Positions 17,317 to 26,458 of a stretch of 64,000 nt of DNA are shown piece after piece (the first letter of the stretch is position 1; every line of letters starts with the position of its first letter). The DNA is from Erysipelotrichaceae bacterium (GTDB lineage: Bacteria; Bacillota_I; Bacilli_A; Erysipelotrichales; Erysipelotrichaceae). The notes under the pieces were generated by a model. It saw nothing but the letters and a program-made list of their open reading frames with translations, was not told where the DNA came from and did no database searches. A program made the position numbers and the translations under genes. The stretch covers positions 62,001 to 126,000 of the forward strand of contig JALEZD010000018.1 in NCBI GenBank assembly GCA_022772735.1, in the 5' to 3' direction.

Positions 17317-18443
17317 TAATTGATACTCCCTTCATTTATTAAATCTTTATATATTTTATCATATGATTCAATAACATTTTGTACTTTATTTTTTTCGGAT
17401 TTTATTAAATTGTTTTCACTTATTAAACTGCAAATGTTTTTATCTCCATACATTTTTTTTATTTTAATAATATAATCTTGAACTGTATTATCACACAAAA
17501 ACCCATTTTCGCCATCAATAATTAAATCATTATTTCCTCTAATATTACTTACTATACATGGAAGTCCACATTCCATAGCTTCCATAATTGAAACTGGTAA
17601 TCCCTCTCTTAAAGACGGAAATATAAATACATCACTGGCATTCAATAAATCAAAAATATCATTTCTAAATCCCAAAAGTTTGACTCTATCATCCAATTTG
17701 TTTTCTATTATGTATTTTTTATAGTAATTCATTAATTTTCCATCACCAACAATTATATATTTTATATCTTTCAGCTCATCATCTTTTAAAGTATCAATTA
17801 CCACCTTATGATTTTTATTTTTATTTAGTTCTCCAACAGAAATCAAAACAAAATCATCCTTTGAAAATCCAAGTTCACTTCTAATATCTTTGTTATTGAT
17901 AACTCTATTACTAAAATCTACACCAACCCCATTTACAAAATATGTTTCTTTCGCATGAAACTTACTTATTGCCAATCTATAATCTTCACTATTTATTGTA
18001 ATTAAAACATCTGTAATTTTAGATAATTCCTTCTCTATTGGATAATAAATTAACCAATTTATTAAAGATGATCCCTTATAAAAATGAAAACCATGCGCTG
18101 TATATATTACTTTACAACCAGTTTTTCTAGAATTTCTTGCCGCAAGTCTAGTTAAAACACCACCAACAGGAGTATGTGTATGAATTATTGAAAACTTTTC
18201 TTCATCAATTATTTTTTTCAACTTTTTATACGCAACTATATTGTCTTTATCCATAGGATTGCGTGAAAATGGCAAATCGATATATTTGTCACAATAAGGG
18301 ATATCTATTTCTTTGCTATCAGTATCATTTCTGGCAATTACCCATACTTCAAATCCATTTTCTTTAAACCATTTCAAATAGGGTATATGAAATTTCAATA
18401 TATGTCCTTTTAATACTGTTGCGCTAAATAAAACTTTTCTCAT
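17316..18443 (-). CDS. Glycosyltransferase family 4
   Basis: A 375-residue GT-B enzyme. The N-terminal domain reads SATVLKGHILKFHIPYLKWFKENG, typical of EpsD/CapM-type capsule transferases, with HTHTPVGG and YTAHGFHFYKG in the acceptor cleft. The C-terminal domain has VGELNKNKNH and FPSLREGLPVSIMEAMECGLP with the E-x7-E pair. It is the first gene of the minus-strand module carrying rfbFGH. AGAGG precedes the ATG. A divergently transcribed polymerase starts only 56 bp away, so the intergenic space must hold both promoters. Confidence 0.92.
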   Translation of the reverse strand: MRKVLFSATVLKGHILKFHIPYLKWFKENGFEVWVIARNDTDSKEIDIPYCDKYIDLPFSRNPMDKDNIVAYKKLKKIIDEEKFSIIHTHTPVGGVLTRLAARNSRKTGCKVIYTAHGFHFYKGSSLINWLIYYPIEKELSKITDVLITINSEDYRLAISKFHAKETYFVNGVGVDFSNRVINNKDIRSELGFSKDDFVLISVGELNKNKNHKVVIDTLKDDELKDIKYIIVGDGKLMNYYKKYIIENKLDDRVKLLGFRNDIFDLLNASDVFIFPSLREGLPVSIMEAMECGLPCIVSNIRGNNDLIIDGENGFLCDNTVQDYIIKIKKMYGDKNICSLISENNLIKSEKNKVQNVIESYDKIYKDLINEGSIN

Positions 18444-18499
18444 CTTAACCTCTTACTATATGATACAATTTTACTATATTAAAGGGAAAAAACAAATTT
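18444..18499. promoter_or_regulatory. Short divergent promoter region
   Basis: This 56-bp gap separates the minus-strand GT4 gene and the plus-strand polymerase, so promoters for both must lie in or near it. AT-rich -10-like hexamers occur (TATAGT on the minus strand, TACTAT on the plus strand), but no -35 of good quality is visible for either. The individual boxes are therefore uncertain. Confidence 0.35.
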
Positions 18500-19807
18500 A
18501 TGACAAACATTTTAAAGTTAAAACAAATTTACAAATATATTTTTATATTGTATTACTTAATGACAAAAATACATTTATTTAGATTTAATTTTCATTTTTT
18601 GGATAATATCTATATTATTTCAATTTTTACGATATTTGCATTTATACTAGTATTTATGGAAATAATTGAAAAATTAAAGAAAAAAACTAATATTTTCTCA
18701 AAAGAATTAGTTTTAGGTTCAATATTCATTTTAATTTACATAATTTCAACATTGTTAAATTCAAATAGAATTCCAATAATAAGTTCATCTTATTTGTTTA
18801 TTTTCTTTAGTATTTTTTACAGTAATGATGGTAGCTATAATTTAGATACACTTATGAATGAAACTAAAAATATTTGTATTTTAATTTCAACAGCAATATC
18901 TATACCATCACTATTATCAATATTTATTGCCTTATTTGAAAAATATACAAATATAATAATATTAAATACTACCTCTTTTTATCATAATACACGATTAATT
19001 GGTGCAATAAACTTTTATCAGAATCCTAATCAGGTTGCGATAAACTCTTTTATTGGTTTAATATGCTCGCTAATTGTATATAACAGATTTAAAAAAGATA
19101 AAATATATATTATTTTCTGTTTAACAAATATAATATATATTTTATTTTCAGATTCAAGGTCAGCTCTTCTTGCACTAATATCCCTCATAATACTATCTGT
19201 AATATATATATTCAAAAAAAATCATATTAATAAAAAACTTTTAATAACTATACTAACAATTGTTATAGGTTTTGTGTTATCTTTTTCTATTTATATGAGT
19301 ACAACAAATGAAAAAAGAAATATCTTTAGGCAAATAAACCAAATAAAATCAGCATATACAATAAACGACTTATTAAACATAGTTACTAACCAGAGATATT
19401 CTTTATATAAAGAAGCAATATCAATAGGGATTTCATCACCAATATATGGATATGGCTCTAATTCATTTGTTAAAAAGAGTATGGAAGTTTATAAAGATAA
19501 ATCAATTGCAGCAATTTACACTAGTGAGGATACTCATAACATTTTTGTTTCAACATTTTTTTATACAGGAATAATTGGATTGACAATAATTATTTATATT
19601 TTTGTACTATTGTCAAAAGAATGTGTAATACTCATAAAAAATACAAGTGAAATAACTTCATATTTGTTTGTTTCTTGTTTAGTTGGAATATTTATATATT
19701 CCAACTTAGATTTAAATGTAATTTTTAGAACTCAGTTTAACGCTGTTGTTTTTTGGATGTTTGCAGGCTACATAAAAACTTATAATAATTTATCATTAAA
19801 AATATAA
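18500..19807 (+). CDS. O-antigen polymerase/ligase-like (Wzy) membrane protein
   Basis: A 435-residue protein with about 12 membrane segments. The Wzy_C-type periplasmic signature appears near residues 310-350: SPIYGYGSNSF, then EDTHNIFVSTFFYTG. It also has the membrane-embedded NPNQVAINSF and FSDSRSALLAL, where the arginine is a hallmark of the family. Wzy proteins join flipped repeat units into polymer on the outer face of the membrane. It points away from the rfbFGH module but lies at its head and may serve it. It is clearly homologous along its length to the minus-strand gene at 19780-21027, with which it overlaps tail to tail by 28 bp. Confidence 0.87.
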   Translation: MTNILKLKQIYKYIFILYYLMTKIHLFRFNFHFLDNIYIISIFTIFAFILVFMEIIEKLKKKTNIFSKELVLGSIFILIYIISTLLNSNRIPIISSSYLFIFFSIFYSNDGSYNLDTLMNETKNICILISTAISIPSLLSIFIALFEKYTNIIILNTTSFYHNTRLIGAINFYQNPNQVAINSFIGLICSLIVYNRFKKDKIYIIFCLTNIIYILFSDSRSALLALISLIILSVIYIFKKNHINKKLLITILTIVIGFVLSFSIYMSTTNEKRNIFRQINQIKSAYTINDLLNIVTNQRYSLYKEAISIGISSPIYGYGSNSFVKKSMEVYKDKSIAAIYTSEDTHNIFVSTFFYTGIIGLTIIIYIFVLLSKECVILIKNTSEITSYLFVSCLVGIFIYSNLDLNVIFRTQFNAVVFWMFAGYIKTYNNLSLKI

Positions 19808-21027
19808 CCTGATACTAGCCAAAAAATATAACCACTTACTTGAATGTGAAAAAGTATATTTACATCTAAAATTGAATAGAATAAAACGCCTACAACTATA
19901 GAAAAGCAGCCAACAAATAATTGAAAATTATCATGTATTCTAATTAATGATTTTTTAATAATCTTATAAAACAAATAAGAAATACAAGTTGTTCCCAAAA
20001 TTCCAGTATAGTAAAAAAGCGAAAGGAATATATTATGTGGATTTTCGCCAGTAAAAACTGCTGCATATGATTTATCTCCAAAATGACTAATACTATTTTG
20101 CACAAAAGTATTTAAACCATTCCCAATTATCGGAGACTTACAACCAAGAAAAAATGCTTCGCTATACATAGAAAACCTATAATTAGTTAGTTTATCTAAA
20201 ATAATTTTTAAATTATTATTATCTTGAGCTACAAAACTACTCTCTATTCTTTTTCCATTTATAAGCATAAAAACTAATAATATCATTACCAATATTACTA
20301 TTACGACATATTTTAAATTAATATTAGAATTAACTGCTATACTTTTAGCCAAAAATAATTTTATCAAAAACACTAAAAATACAACTAAAATTAGAGATAA
20401 AATTGTTGATCTAGAATCGGATAAAAATACAACTAATAACCCTGAAATAATGTATATAGAATATAAAATTTTATTTTCAACAAATTTTATAAATGAAATT
20501 GCTATCCCAATAAATGCCATAATCGCAACACCATTAGGCGTATCATAATAACGTATTAAGCCAATTAATCTTGTATTTTGATAATAAGATGTTAATCCAA
20601 ACATTGAAAACCCAATTTGTTCCAAAAAAGCAAATAAAATAGTTGTTAAAGAAACAATTGATATTGAATGACATAAAATACTAAATACAATATTTGATTC
20701 TACTTTTACATCATCATCCCCAATAAAAAACAACAGATAAAAAATTATTATATTACTAACAACATTAAAAAAAGGAATTCTGCCTACATTTATGTAAGAT
20801 GTCAAAACACAAAGAACTATAAATAAAAATGGAATTATTACATATTTATTTAAAAGTTTTTTATAATTTCCATAATATTTTTTTATATATAAAAGTATTG
20901 TAAATAGTGCAAAAATACTCATAGGTATTGTTACACTTAAACCATGTAAGTTATACCCAAAAACATTTATTCTAGATAATAGTAAATAAACAATAAAAAT
21001 AATTCTTAAAATAGATAAATTACTCAT
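19780..21027 (-). CDS. O-antigen polymerase/ligase-like (Wzy) membrane protein, paralogue
   Basis: A polytopic protein of about 415 residues. Matching blocks with the plus-strand gene at 18500 are YYQNTRLIGLIRYY, FLSDSRSTILSL, SPIIGNGLNTFVQ and ENPHNIFLSLFYYTG, in the same order, so both belong to one subfamily of Wzy_C proteins. An in-frame ATG exists at 21039, but GGTGA is better spaced for the ATG at 21027 (MSNLSILRII). It ends the FucNAc/sialyl module running from capE and overlaps the upstream GT4 gene. The 3' end reads 28 bp into the convergent paralogue. Confidence 0.87.
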   Translation of the reverse strand: MSNLSILRIIFIVYLLLSRINVFGYNLHGLSVTIPMSIFALFTILLYIKKYYGNYKKLLNKYVIIPFLFIVLCVLTSYINVGRIPFFNVVSNIIIFYLLFFIGDDDVKVESNIVFSILCHSISIVSLTTILFAFLEQIGFSMFGLTSYYQNTRLIGLIRYYDTPNGVAIMAFIGIAISFIKFVENKILYSIYIISGLLVVFLSDSRSTILSLILVVFLVFLIKLFLAKSIAVNSNINLKYVVIVILVMILLVFMLINGKRIESSFVAQDNNNLKIILDKLTNYRFSMYSEAFFLGCKSPIIGNGLNTFVQNSISHFGDKSYAAVFTGENPHNIFLSLFYYTGILGTTCISYLFYKIIKKSLIRIHDNFQLFVGCFSIVVGVLFYSILDVNILFHIQVSGYIFWLVSGYIFNDKLL

Positions 21028-22198
21028 ATATTTCACCATAAAGTTTTAAATATTCCTCACACATGTCTTTGTCACTCACAAAAATCTCTTTTTCAAATTC
21101 CGTATTTTCTATAACGGTTTTTACTTTTTCTAAATCAAACTTTTCAACAACATAATTTGATGTTTCACTACTTCCACCTGTTTTATAAGTAACAACTGGT
21201 AATCCACAAGCTCTAGCTTCTAAATTTACTGTTGGGTATGTATCTTCTAATGTTAAATTTAAAAAAACATCTGAATTACTATACCATTTAACTAAATCAT
21301 CTACACAATTTGTTCTTTCAATACCCATTATATTTTTGGGTAGCTTAGATATTTGACTTTTATCTAAACCTATAAGTACAATCACAAATTTATCATCAAT
21401 AATTTTTGATAGTTTAATATATTCTTTTAAACCTTTTTGTTTTGTAAATAACGAAGAAACACCTAATATTATTTTTTTATTAATTAAATTGTTTTTAATT
21501 TTAAAATCTTTATCAATAATAGGTTTAAAAATATTTGTATCAATAGAATTATTTATTACCTTGATTTCTTTTTCCTTAAAAAATGACTCTTTTAAGGTTT
21601 CTTTTAACCAAATTGAAGGTGTAATAATTGTTAATTTATCTAAATCAAAAACACTTTTTTTCAAATAAAAATTATTTTTAGAATTACTAAAAACCCTATA
21701 AGGATAAACATTTCTAAACTCACAATTAATGCATCCTTTTTTCCATTTGTCACAATTGTTATATTCAAAATGCGAACAAAATCCAGTAAATGCCCAGCAA
21801 TCATGCATAGTCCAAATAACTTTTCTGTTATATTTTTTTAAAAAGTCAAAAAAAGTATGATAATTCAAATAAAATCCATGAATATTATGCAAATGAATAA
21901 TATTCGGATTTATTTCCTTAATTTTTTTAATTATTTCTTCTGTGTTTTTATTAGAATAAAGACCATGTTTATCAAATATTAAACCTTTTATAATATGTTC
22001 TTTTTCTTCAAATTTATTATAAATTTTAAATACATTTTTAAAATTAGAAAATTCTTTCTTTTCCTTTCCTATTGCACCATCACGAGAAAAAATCACATAG
22101 CTTTCGATCTCGTTTTTTAAACAAGAATTATGAATATTAGAAACTATGCGACCTGTGCTGCCATATTCATAAACCGAATTTAGCTGCAATATCCTCAT
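21020..22198 (-). CDS. Glycosyltransferase family 4
   Basis: A 392-residue GT-B enzyme of the WcaC-like type. The N-terminus MRILQLNSVYEYGSTGRI is characteristic, as are HLHNIHGFYLNY and the cysteine-rich MHDCWAFTGFCSHF followed by CDKWKKGCINC near residues 140-170. A cysteine cluster of this kind is seen in several O-antigen transferases. The donor-binding part is degenerate: FLNLTLEDTYPTVNLEARACGLP keeps the E-x7-E spacing with NLEARACG. It starts 1 bp before the capG stop and overlaps the polymerase gene, so it belongs to the same operon. A FucNAc donor is possible from context only. Confidence 0.9.
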   Translation of the reverse strand: MRILQLNSVYEYGSTGRIVSNIHNSCLKNEIESYVIFSRDGAIGKEKKEFSNFKNVFKIYNKFEEKEHIIKGLIFDKHGLYSNKNTEEIIKKIKEINPNIIHLHNIHGFYLNYHTFFDFLKKYNRKVIWTMHDCWAFTGFCSHFEYNNCDKWKKGCINCEFRNVYPYRVFSNSKNNFYLKKSVFDLDKLTIITPSIWLKETLKESFFKEKEIKVINNSIDTNIFKPIIDKDFKIKNNLINKKIILGVSSLFTKQKGLKEYIKLSKIIDDKFVIVLIGLDKSQISKLPKNIMGIERTNCVDDLVKWYSNSDVFLNLTLEDTYPTVNLEARACGLPVVTYKTGGSSETSNYVVEKFDLEKVKTVIENTEFEKEIFVSDKDMCEEYLKLYGEIYE

Positions 22199-23323
22199 CT
22201 ATTTTCTCCAAGTTGTTCTATTTACTATATCAGTATAACTTTGTATTATTTTAACTACTTTTATTGAAACATTTAAATCTTGATAATCATTAGCCAAAAC
22301 AAACGGTTCATTATTTTTTTCCATTGAAGTTGAAACTTCAATAGCTTGTTCAATAGACTCTGTTGTTATTCCACCAATTATCACACTTCCTGCATCAAGT
22401 GCTTCAGGTCTTTCTGTACTAGTTCTTATTAAAACACCATTAAACTTTAACATTGCACTTTCTTCAGAAAGAGTTCCACTATCACTTAAAACACAAAATG
22501 CATTTTTTTGTAGTTTATTATAGTCAAAAAAACCAAAAGGTTTTAAATTTTTAACTCTTTCATCAAAAACAAAGTTTCTTTTTTCAATAAATTTTTTACT
22601 TCTTGGATGAGTAGAATATATTATTGGCATATTATATCTTTTCGCAACATTATTTATTGCATTCATTAAAGACATAAAGTTTTCTTCAATATCAATATTT
22701 TCTTCCCTATGTGCTGAAACAAGAATATATTTTCCTTTTTCTAGATTGAGTTCTTCTAAAACTTTACTATTGTCAATGCTTTCCATGTGTGCATGTAAAA
22801 CTTCATTCATTGGAGAACCTGTCACAAATATTGTTTTTCCATCAATTCCTTCTTCAATCAAATATCTTCTAGAATTCTCTGTATATGGCAAATTAATATC
22901 AGAAATCGAATCAACAATTTTTCTATTTATCATTTCTGAAACATTCCAATCCCAGCATCTATTACCAGCTTCCATATGAAAGATAGGTGTTTTCAACCTT
23001 TTAGCGCTAATTGCACTTAAAGCACTATTAGTATCTCCTAAAACTAAAACTGCATCAGGCTTTTCTTTTGAAATAACATCGTAACTTTTTGAAATGATGT
23101 TACCCATAGTTTCCCCTAAATCTTTGCCAACTGCTTCTAAATAATAATCAGGTTTTCTCAAATTAAGCTCATTAAAAAATATATCATTTAATTCAACTGC
23201 ATAATTTTGTCCTGTATGAACTAAAATATGATTAAAATATTTATCACATGCTTTAATTGTTTCAGATAGCCTAATTATTTCAGGTCTTGTACCTAATATA
23301 GTCATAAGTTTTAATTTTTTCAT
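22199..23323 (-). CDS. capG: UDP-N-acetyl-L-fucosamine synthase (2-epimerase, CapG/FnlC/WbjD)
   Basis: A 374-residue member of the UDP-GlcNAc 2-epimerase superfamily. The motifs are LGTRPEIIRL at the N-terminus, HTGQNY, LGDTNSALSA, HMEAGNRCWDWNVSEMINR and SDSGTLSEES with the catalytic-site glutamates. NRCWDWNVSEM and the direct linkage to capF distinguish the CapG/FnlC branch from the WecB branch, which usually has AGLRT at this place. It catalyses the last step to UDP-L-FucNAc, C2 inversion of UDP-N-acetyl-L-pneumosamine. The ATG has AGGAGG upstream and the gene follows capF by 2 bp. Confidence 0.93.
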   Translation of the reverse strand: MKKLKLMTILGTRPEIIRLSETIKACDKYFNHILVHTGQNYAVELNDIFFNELNLRKPDYYLEAVGKDLGETMGNIISKSYDVISKEKPDAVLVLGDTNSALSAISAKRLKTPIFHMEAGNRCWDWNVSEMINRKIVDSISDINLPYTENSRRYLIEEGIDGKTIFVTGSPMNEVLHAHMESIDNSKVLEELNLEKGKYILVSAHREENIDIEENFMSLMNAINNVAKRYNMPIIYSTHPRSKKFIEKRNFVFDERVKNLKPFGFFDYNKLQKNAFCVLSDSGTLSEESAMLKFNGVLIRTSTERPEALDAGSVIIGGITTESIEQAIEVSTSMEKNNEPFVLANDYQDLNVSIKVVKIIQSYTDIVNRTTWRK

Positions 23324-23325
23324 AT

Positions 23326-24420
23326 TTAAACCTCCTCATAATATGTGTCTGGATTATTAACATCAAAAAGCTCATTTGCCCACATAATTGTAATCATATC
23401 TTCGCTTCCAACATTTTCAATATTATGTGTGTATCCAACTGGTATATCAATTACTTCCAATTTATTACCATTTACTTTATATTCTATTATTTCAGATTCA
23501 CCAATTTTTCTAAATCTAATAATACCTTCACCCTTTACAACCAAAAATTTTTCATTTTTACTGTGATGCCAATGATTACCTTTTATTATATTGGGCTTAG
23601 AGATATTAACAGAAACTTGACCTCTATCATTTGTTTTTAAAAACTCTGTAAACGATCCTCTAAAATCACACTTCATTTCTAAAGGATACCCAAAATCATT
23701 TACATCTAAATAACTTAAATATGTTGAATATAGTTTTTTACTAAATCCACTCATTTCAGGTATTAATAAATTCTTTCTGCTTTCTTTAAATGAATATAAC
23801 AAATCCGCAACTTCACCAATTGTTTTTTTATATGCAGGTCTTATATAAAGAATGTTAGAAGAGCCTTCACTTTCAAAACAGTTTATAAACCCATTAACAA
23901 TATCATCAATATAAACAAATGAAATTTCTGCATCTGGATCATTTATTTTTATTTCTAAATTATTCGCAATATTATAACAAAAAGTAGCTATAACTGAATT
24001 ATAGTTTGGTTTACACCATTTCCCAAACGCATTTTCAAGTCGAAATACAAACACATTTGCTCCTGTATCCTTTGCATAATTAAAAACCAAATCTTCAGCC
24101 ATTTTCTTACTTTTACCATAATCATTATCTTTTTCTGCCTGAATAGATGAGCTCAAAATAATAGGAGTTTTGCAATTTTTATTTTTTAACAGTTCAATAA
24201 GTCTATATGTTAAATTTGTATTGCCATTATAAAATTCTTCATTATTAAGCGGTCTATTAACCCCTGCTAAATGTATTACAAAGTCACACTCATTAACACA
24301 ATCTTCCAAAGTGTTTTTTGTATCTCTATCAAAACAAATGAAATCTATTTTTTTAATTTTTAAAGTTTCACACAAATTTTTGCCAATAAACCCACTTGAA
24401 CCTGTTACTAATACCTTCAT
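23326..24420 (-). CDS. capF: UDP-2-acetamido-2,6-dideoxy-hexulose reductase with cupin domain (CapF/FnlB/WbjC)
   Basis: A 364-residue bifunctional enzyme of the UDP-L-FucNAc pathway. The N-terminal SDR domain (about 1-240) has GSSGFIG at 7-13 and the active-site pair SSS and YGKSK. The C-terminal cupin domain (about 255-364) shows GNHWHHSKNEKFLVV with the zinc ligands and GYTHNIEN, as in Staphylococcus aureus CapF. The cupin half epimerises C3 and the SDR half reduces C4 using NADPH. It lies 2 bp before capG, while the first enzyme CapE is encoded 6.5 kb upstream in the same orientation, so the pathway is complete but split. Confidence 0.97.
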   Translation of the reverse strand: MKVLVTGSSGFIGKNLCETLKIKKIDFICFDRDTKNTLEDCVNECDFVIHLAGVNRPLNNEEFYNGNTNLTYRLIELLKNKNCKTPIILSSSIQAEKDNDYGKSKKMAEDLVFNYAKDTGANVFVFRLENAFGKWCKPNYNSVIATFCYNIANNLEIKINDPDAEISFVYIDDIVNGFINCFESEGSSNILYIRPAYKKTIGEVADLLYSFKESRKNLLIPEMSGFSKKLYSTYLSYLDVNDFGYPLEMKCDFRGSFTEFLKTNDRGQVSVNISKPNIIKGNHWHHSKNEKFLVVKGEGIIRFRKIGESEIIEYKVNGNKLEVIDIPVGYTHNIENVGSEDMITIMWANELFDVNNPDTYYEEV

Positions 24421-24456
24421 ATAATCACCTATTAAATTCTAACATATATACACATT

Positions 24457-25419
24457 TTAATTGAAATAATTTTGTTTTGAATGATATACTTTGTCATTAA
24501 ATTTTAAAATTAAAAGTTTTATTTTTCTTTTTAAAGACACATTTAAAAAAACTCTAAAAAAATTTTTATTAAACTTATTTTTAACTATTTTGGATAATTT
24601 AATTTCATTTATTTTCCTTAGTGAAAAACTGTGATATGACAATAGACACATATAAGCATAGTATGTAGATATAAGTGGATATTGTTTACTTTTCAATATA
24701 TTTATTCTTTCCTCAAAAGCCTCTATACTATCTAAATTTTTTAAAGAATATTTACTATTTACAATGCTTCCTTTTCTGACTCTATAAACATATAGTTCCT
24801 TATTCAAATATCCAACTTTATTCGCAGCCAAATACAATTTATACGTAGTATATTCATCTTCATGTAATTTACCAAATGGAAATCTAATATTTTTAAATAA
24901 TTTTTTTTCAAATATTTTCCCATGAGAAACAGTAAAGTTTAAACTATATCCATTATTATTGTCATACAGCTTTTCAATACATTCAAAAGGAGAAAATACC
25001 GTACAAAATTGTGAATCACATATAATTGATTTAAAATTCATATCCTTCTTATATTTTAAACTAGTCACACAAATTTCAACATTCAATTTAACAAGAGTAT
25101 TATACAAATCATATATGAAACTATCCATAACATAATCGTCAGAATCTATAAAAACTATATATTCCCCATTTGATACATCAATTCCAAAATTCCTTGCGTC
25201 CGATAATCCACCATTTTTTTTATTGAATATTTTAAATCTGTCATCATTTATTATTAATTTGCTCGCAATATCGACACTATTATCAACACTTCCATCATCT
25301 ATTAATAATACTTCAATATTTTTATAAGTCTGATTTTTAATACTAATAACACATTCCTCTATATAATTTTCAACATTATAAATTGGAACAATCACGCTAA
25401 TTAAAGGGTTATTCTTCAT
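24457..25419 (-). CDS. Glycosyltransferase family 2
   Basis: A 320-residue GT2 enzyme. It opens with ISVIVPIYNVENYIEE, then LIDDGSVDNS, GGLSDARNFGID and FIDSDD (DxD at about 92-94). The C-terminal third is basic and hydrophobic (SLKRKIKLLILKF). The N-terminal half closely follows the GT2 gene at 985-1899, suggesting an old duplication or independent recruitment of the same subfamily. AAGAGGTGA precedes the ATG, and the gene overlaps the upstream GT2 by 11 bp. A 36-bp gap separates it from capF. Donor sugar unknown; UDP-L-FucNAc is one possibility by context. Confidence 0.9.
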   Translation of the reverse strand: MKNNPLISVIVPIYNVENYIEECVISIKNQTYKNIEVLLIDDGSVDNSVDIASKLIINDDRFKIFNKKNGGLSDARNFGIDVSNGEYIVFIDSDDYVMDSFIYDLYNTLVKLNVEICVTSLKYKKDMNFKSIICDSQFCTVFSPFECIEKLYDNNNGYSLNFTVSHGKIFEKKLFKNIRFPFGKLHEDEYTTYKLYLAANKVGYLNKELYVYRVRKGSIVNSKYSLKNLDSIEAFEERINILKSKQYPLISTYYAYMCLLSYHSFSLRKINEIKLSKIVKNKFNKNFFRVFLNVSLKRKIKLLILKFNDKVYHSKQNYFN

Positions 25420-26431
25420 TTATTTCACCTCTTAACTTAAAATCTAAAATAACTATAATTGAATATAACCATTTAGATTTTTGAAATATATAATTTAAAA
25501 TACCATATTTACTGTATCCTACTAAATGCCTCAAATTTTCATCATAAAACTTTCTGTATTTAGTTCCTTCCAGTTTTCCCCAAATATTTTTTGCATAATT
25601 TGATATTTTTTTATTTTCAAAATATTCTATTCTAATACCTATATTAATATTCCCAATAAAACTTTCCAATAAATATTCATTTTTTAAATATTTAATTAAA
25701 TTAAAACATTTACTATCGTATTCAAACTTTTTTATTATTCGTATAACTGTAAACATAATATCAAACTTTTTCACATCAAAACTATGAGTAACAGAACCTT
25801 TTCTTTTTATCCAGTGAAACATTATGTTTTCTAATACTTTTACATATCCTGCCATATATAAACACATTATAAAAAATTCTTGGTCTTCTCCATTTGTACA
25901 ATCTACAGGATATTCTAAACTATTATTTTTTAAAAAACTATTTTTATATAAAGTATTACCAGTGCATATATACAATTTACCTCTATAGTATTTTTTTATT
26001 GCATCAAATCCCTTTATTATAGATTGCTCATTTATATTTGTTCGTAAGATCTTACCATTGTAATACCCATAGTCATAACTATAAATAATTAAATCAAAAT
26101 CATTATCATTCTCTTTGACAACCTTTACTAAATTATTCTCAATTACATCATCACAGTCTAAAAACAGTATATATTTGCCTATAGAATTTGACATCCCTAT
26201 ATTTCTAGCATTAGATACACCCATATTACTATCTAATTTGATAAGTTTAAACTTGCCTTCTAAGTTATTCTTTAAAATATATTCTTCTATTAGCGAACAT
26301 GTGTTATCACTAGAATAATCATCCACAATAATAACCTCATAATCACTACAAGTTTGATTGATTATACTATCAAATGTCCTACAAATAAATTCACTAGAAT
26401 TAAATGATGGAATTACAAAAGAAACTAACAT
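25409..26431 (-). CDS. Glycosyltransferase family 2
   Basis: A 340-residue GT2 enzyme with SFVIPSFNSSEFI, IVDDYSSDNT, GVSNARNIGM and the DxD site FLDCDD near 90-95. The downstream GEDQEFF and HWIKRKGSVTHSF segments are common in GT2 enzymes of streptococcal-type capsules. The start is supported by a purine-rich GGGGAGGG seven bases before the ATG. It overlaps the next GT2 gene by 11 bp, and the flippase lies 27 bp upstream. It probably adds one internal residue of the repeat unit made by the FucNAc/sialyl module. Confidence 0.9.
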   Translation of the reverse strand: MLVSFVIPSFNSSEFICRTFDSIINQTCSDYEVIIVDDYSSDNTCSLIEEYILKNNLEGKFKLIKLDSNMGVSNARNIGMSNSIGKYILFLDCDDVIENNLVKVVKENDNDFDLIIYSYDYGYYNGKILRTNINEQSIIKGFDAIKKYYRGKLYICTGNTLYKNSFLKNNSLEYPVDCTNGEDQEFFIMCLYMAGYVKVLENIMFHWIKRKGSVTHSFDVKKFDIMFTVIRIIKKFEYDSKCFNLIKYLKNEYLLESFIGNINIGIRIEYFENKKISNYAKNIWGKLEGTKYRKFYDENLRHLVGYSKYGILNYIFQKSKWLYSIIVILDFKLRGEINEE

Positions 26432-26458
26432 AAATATCCCTCCCCATAAATTTATCTG

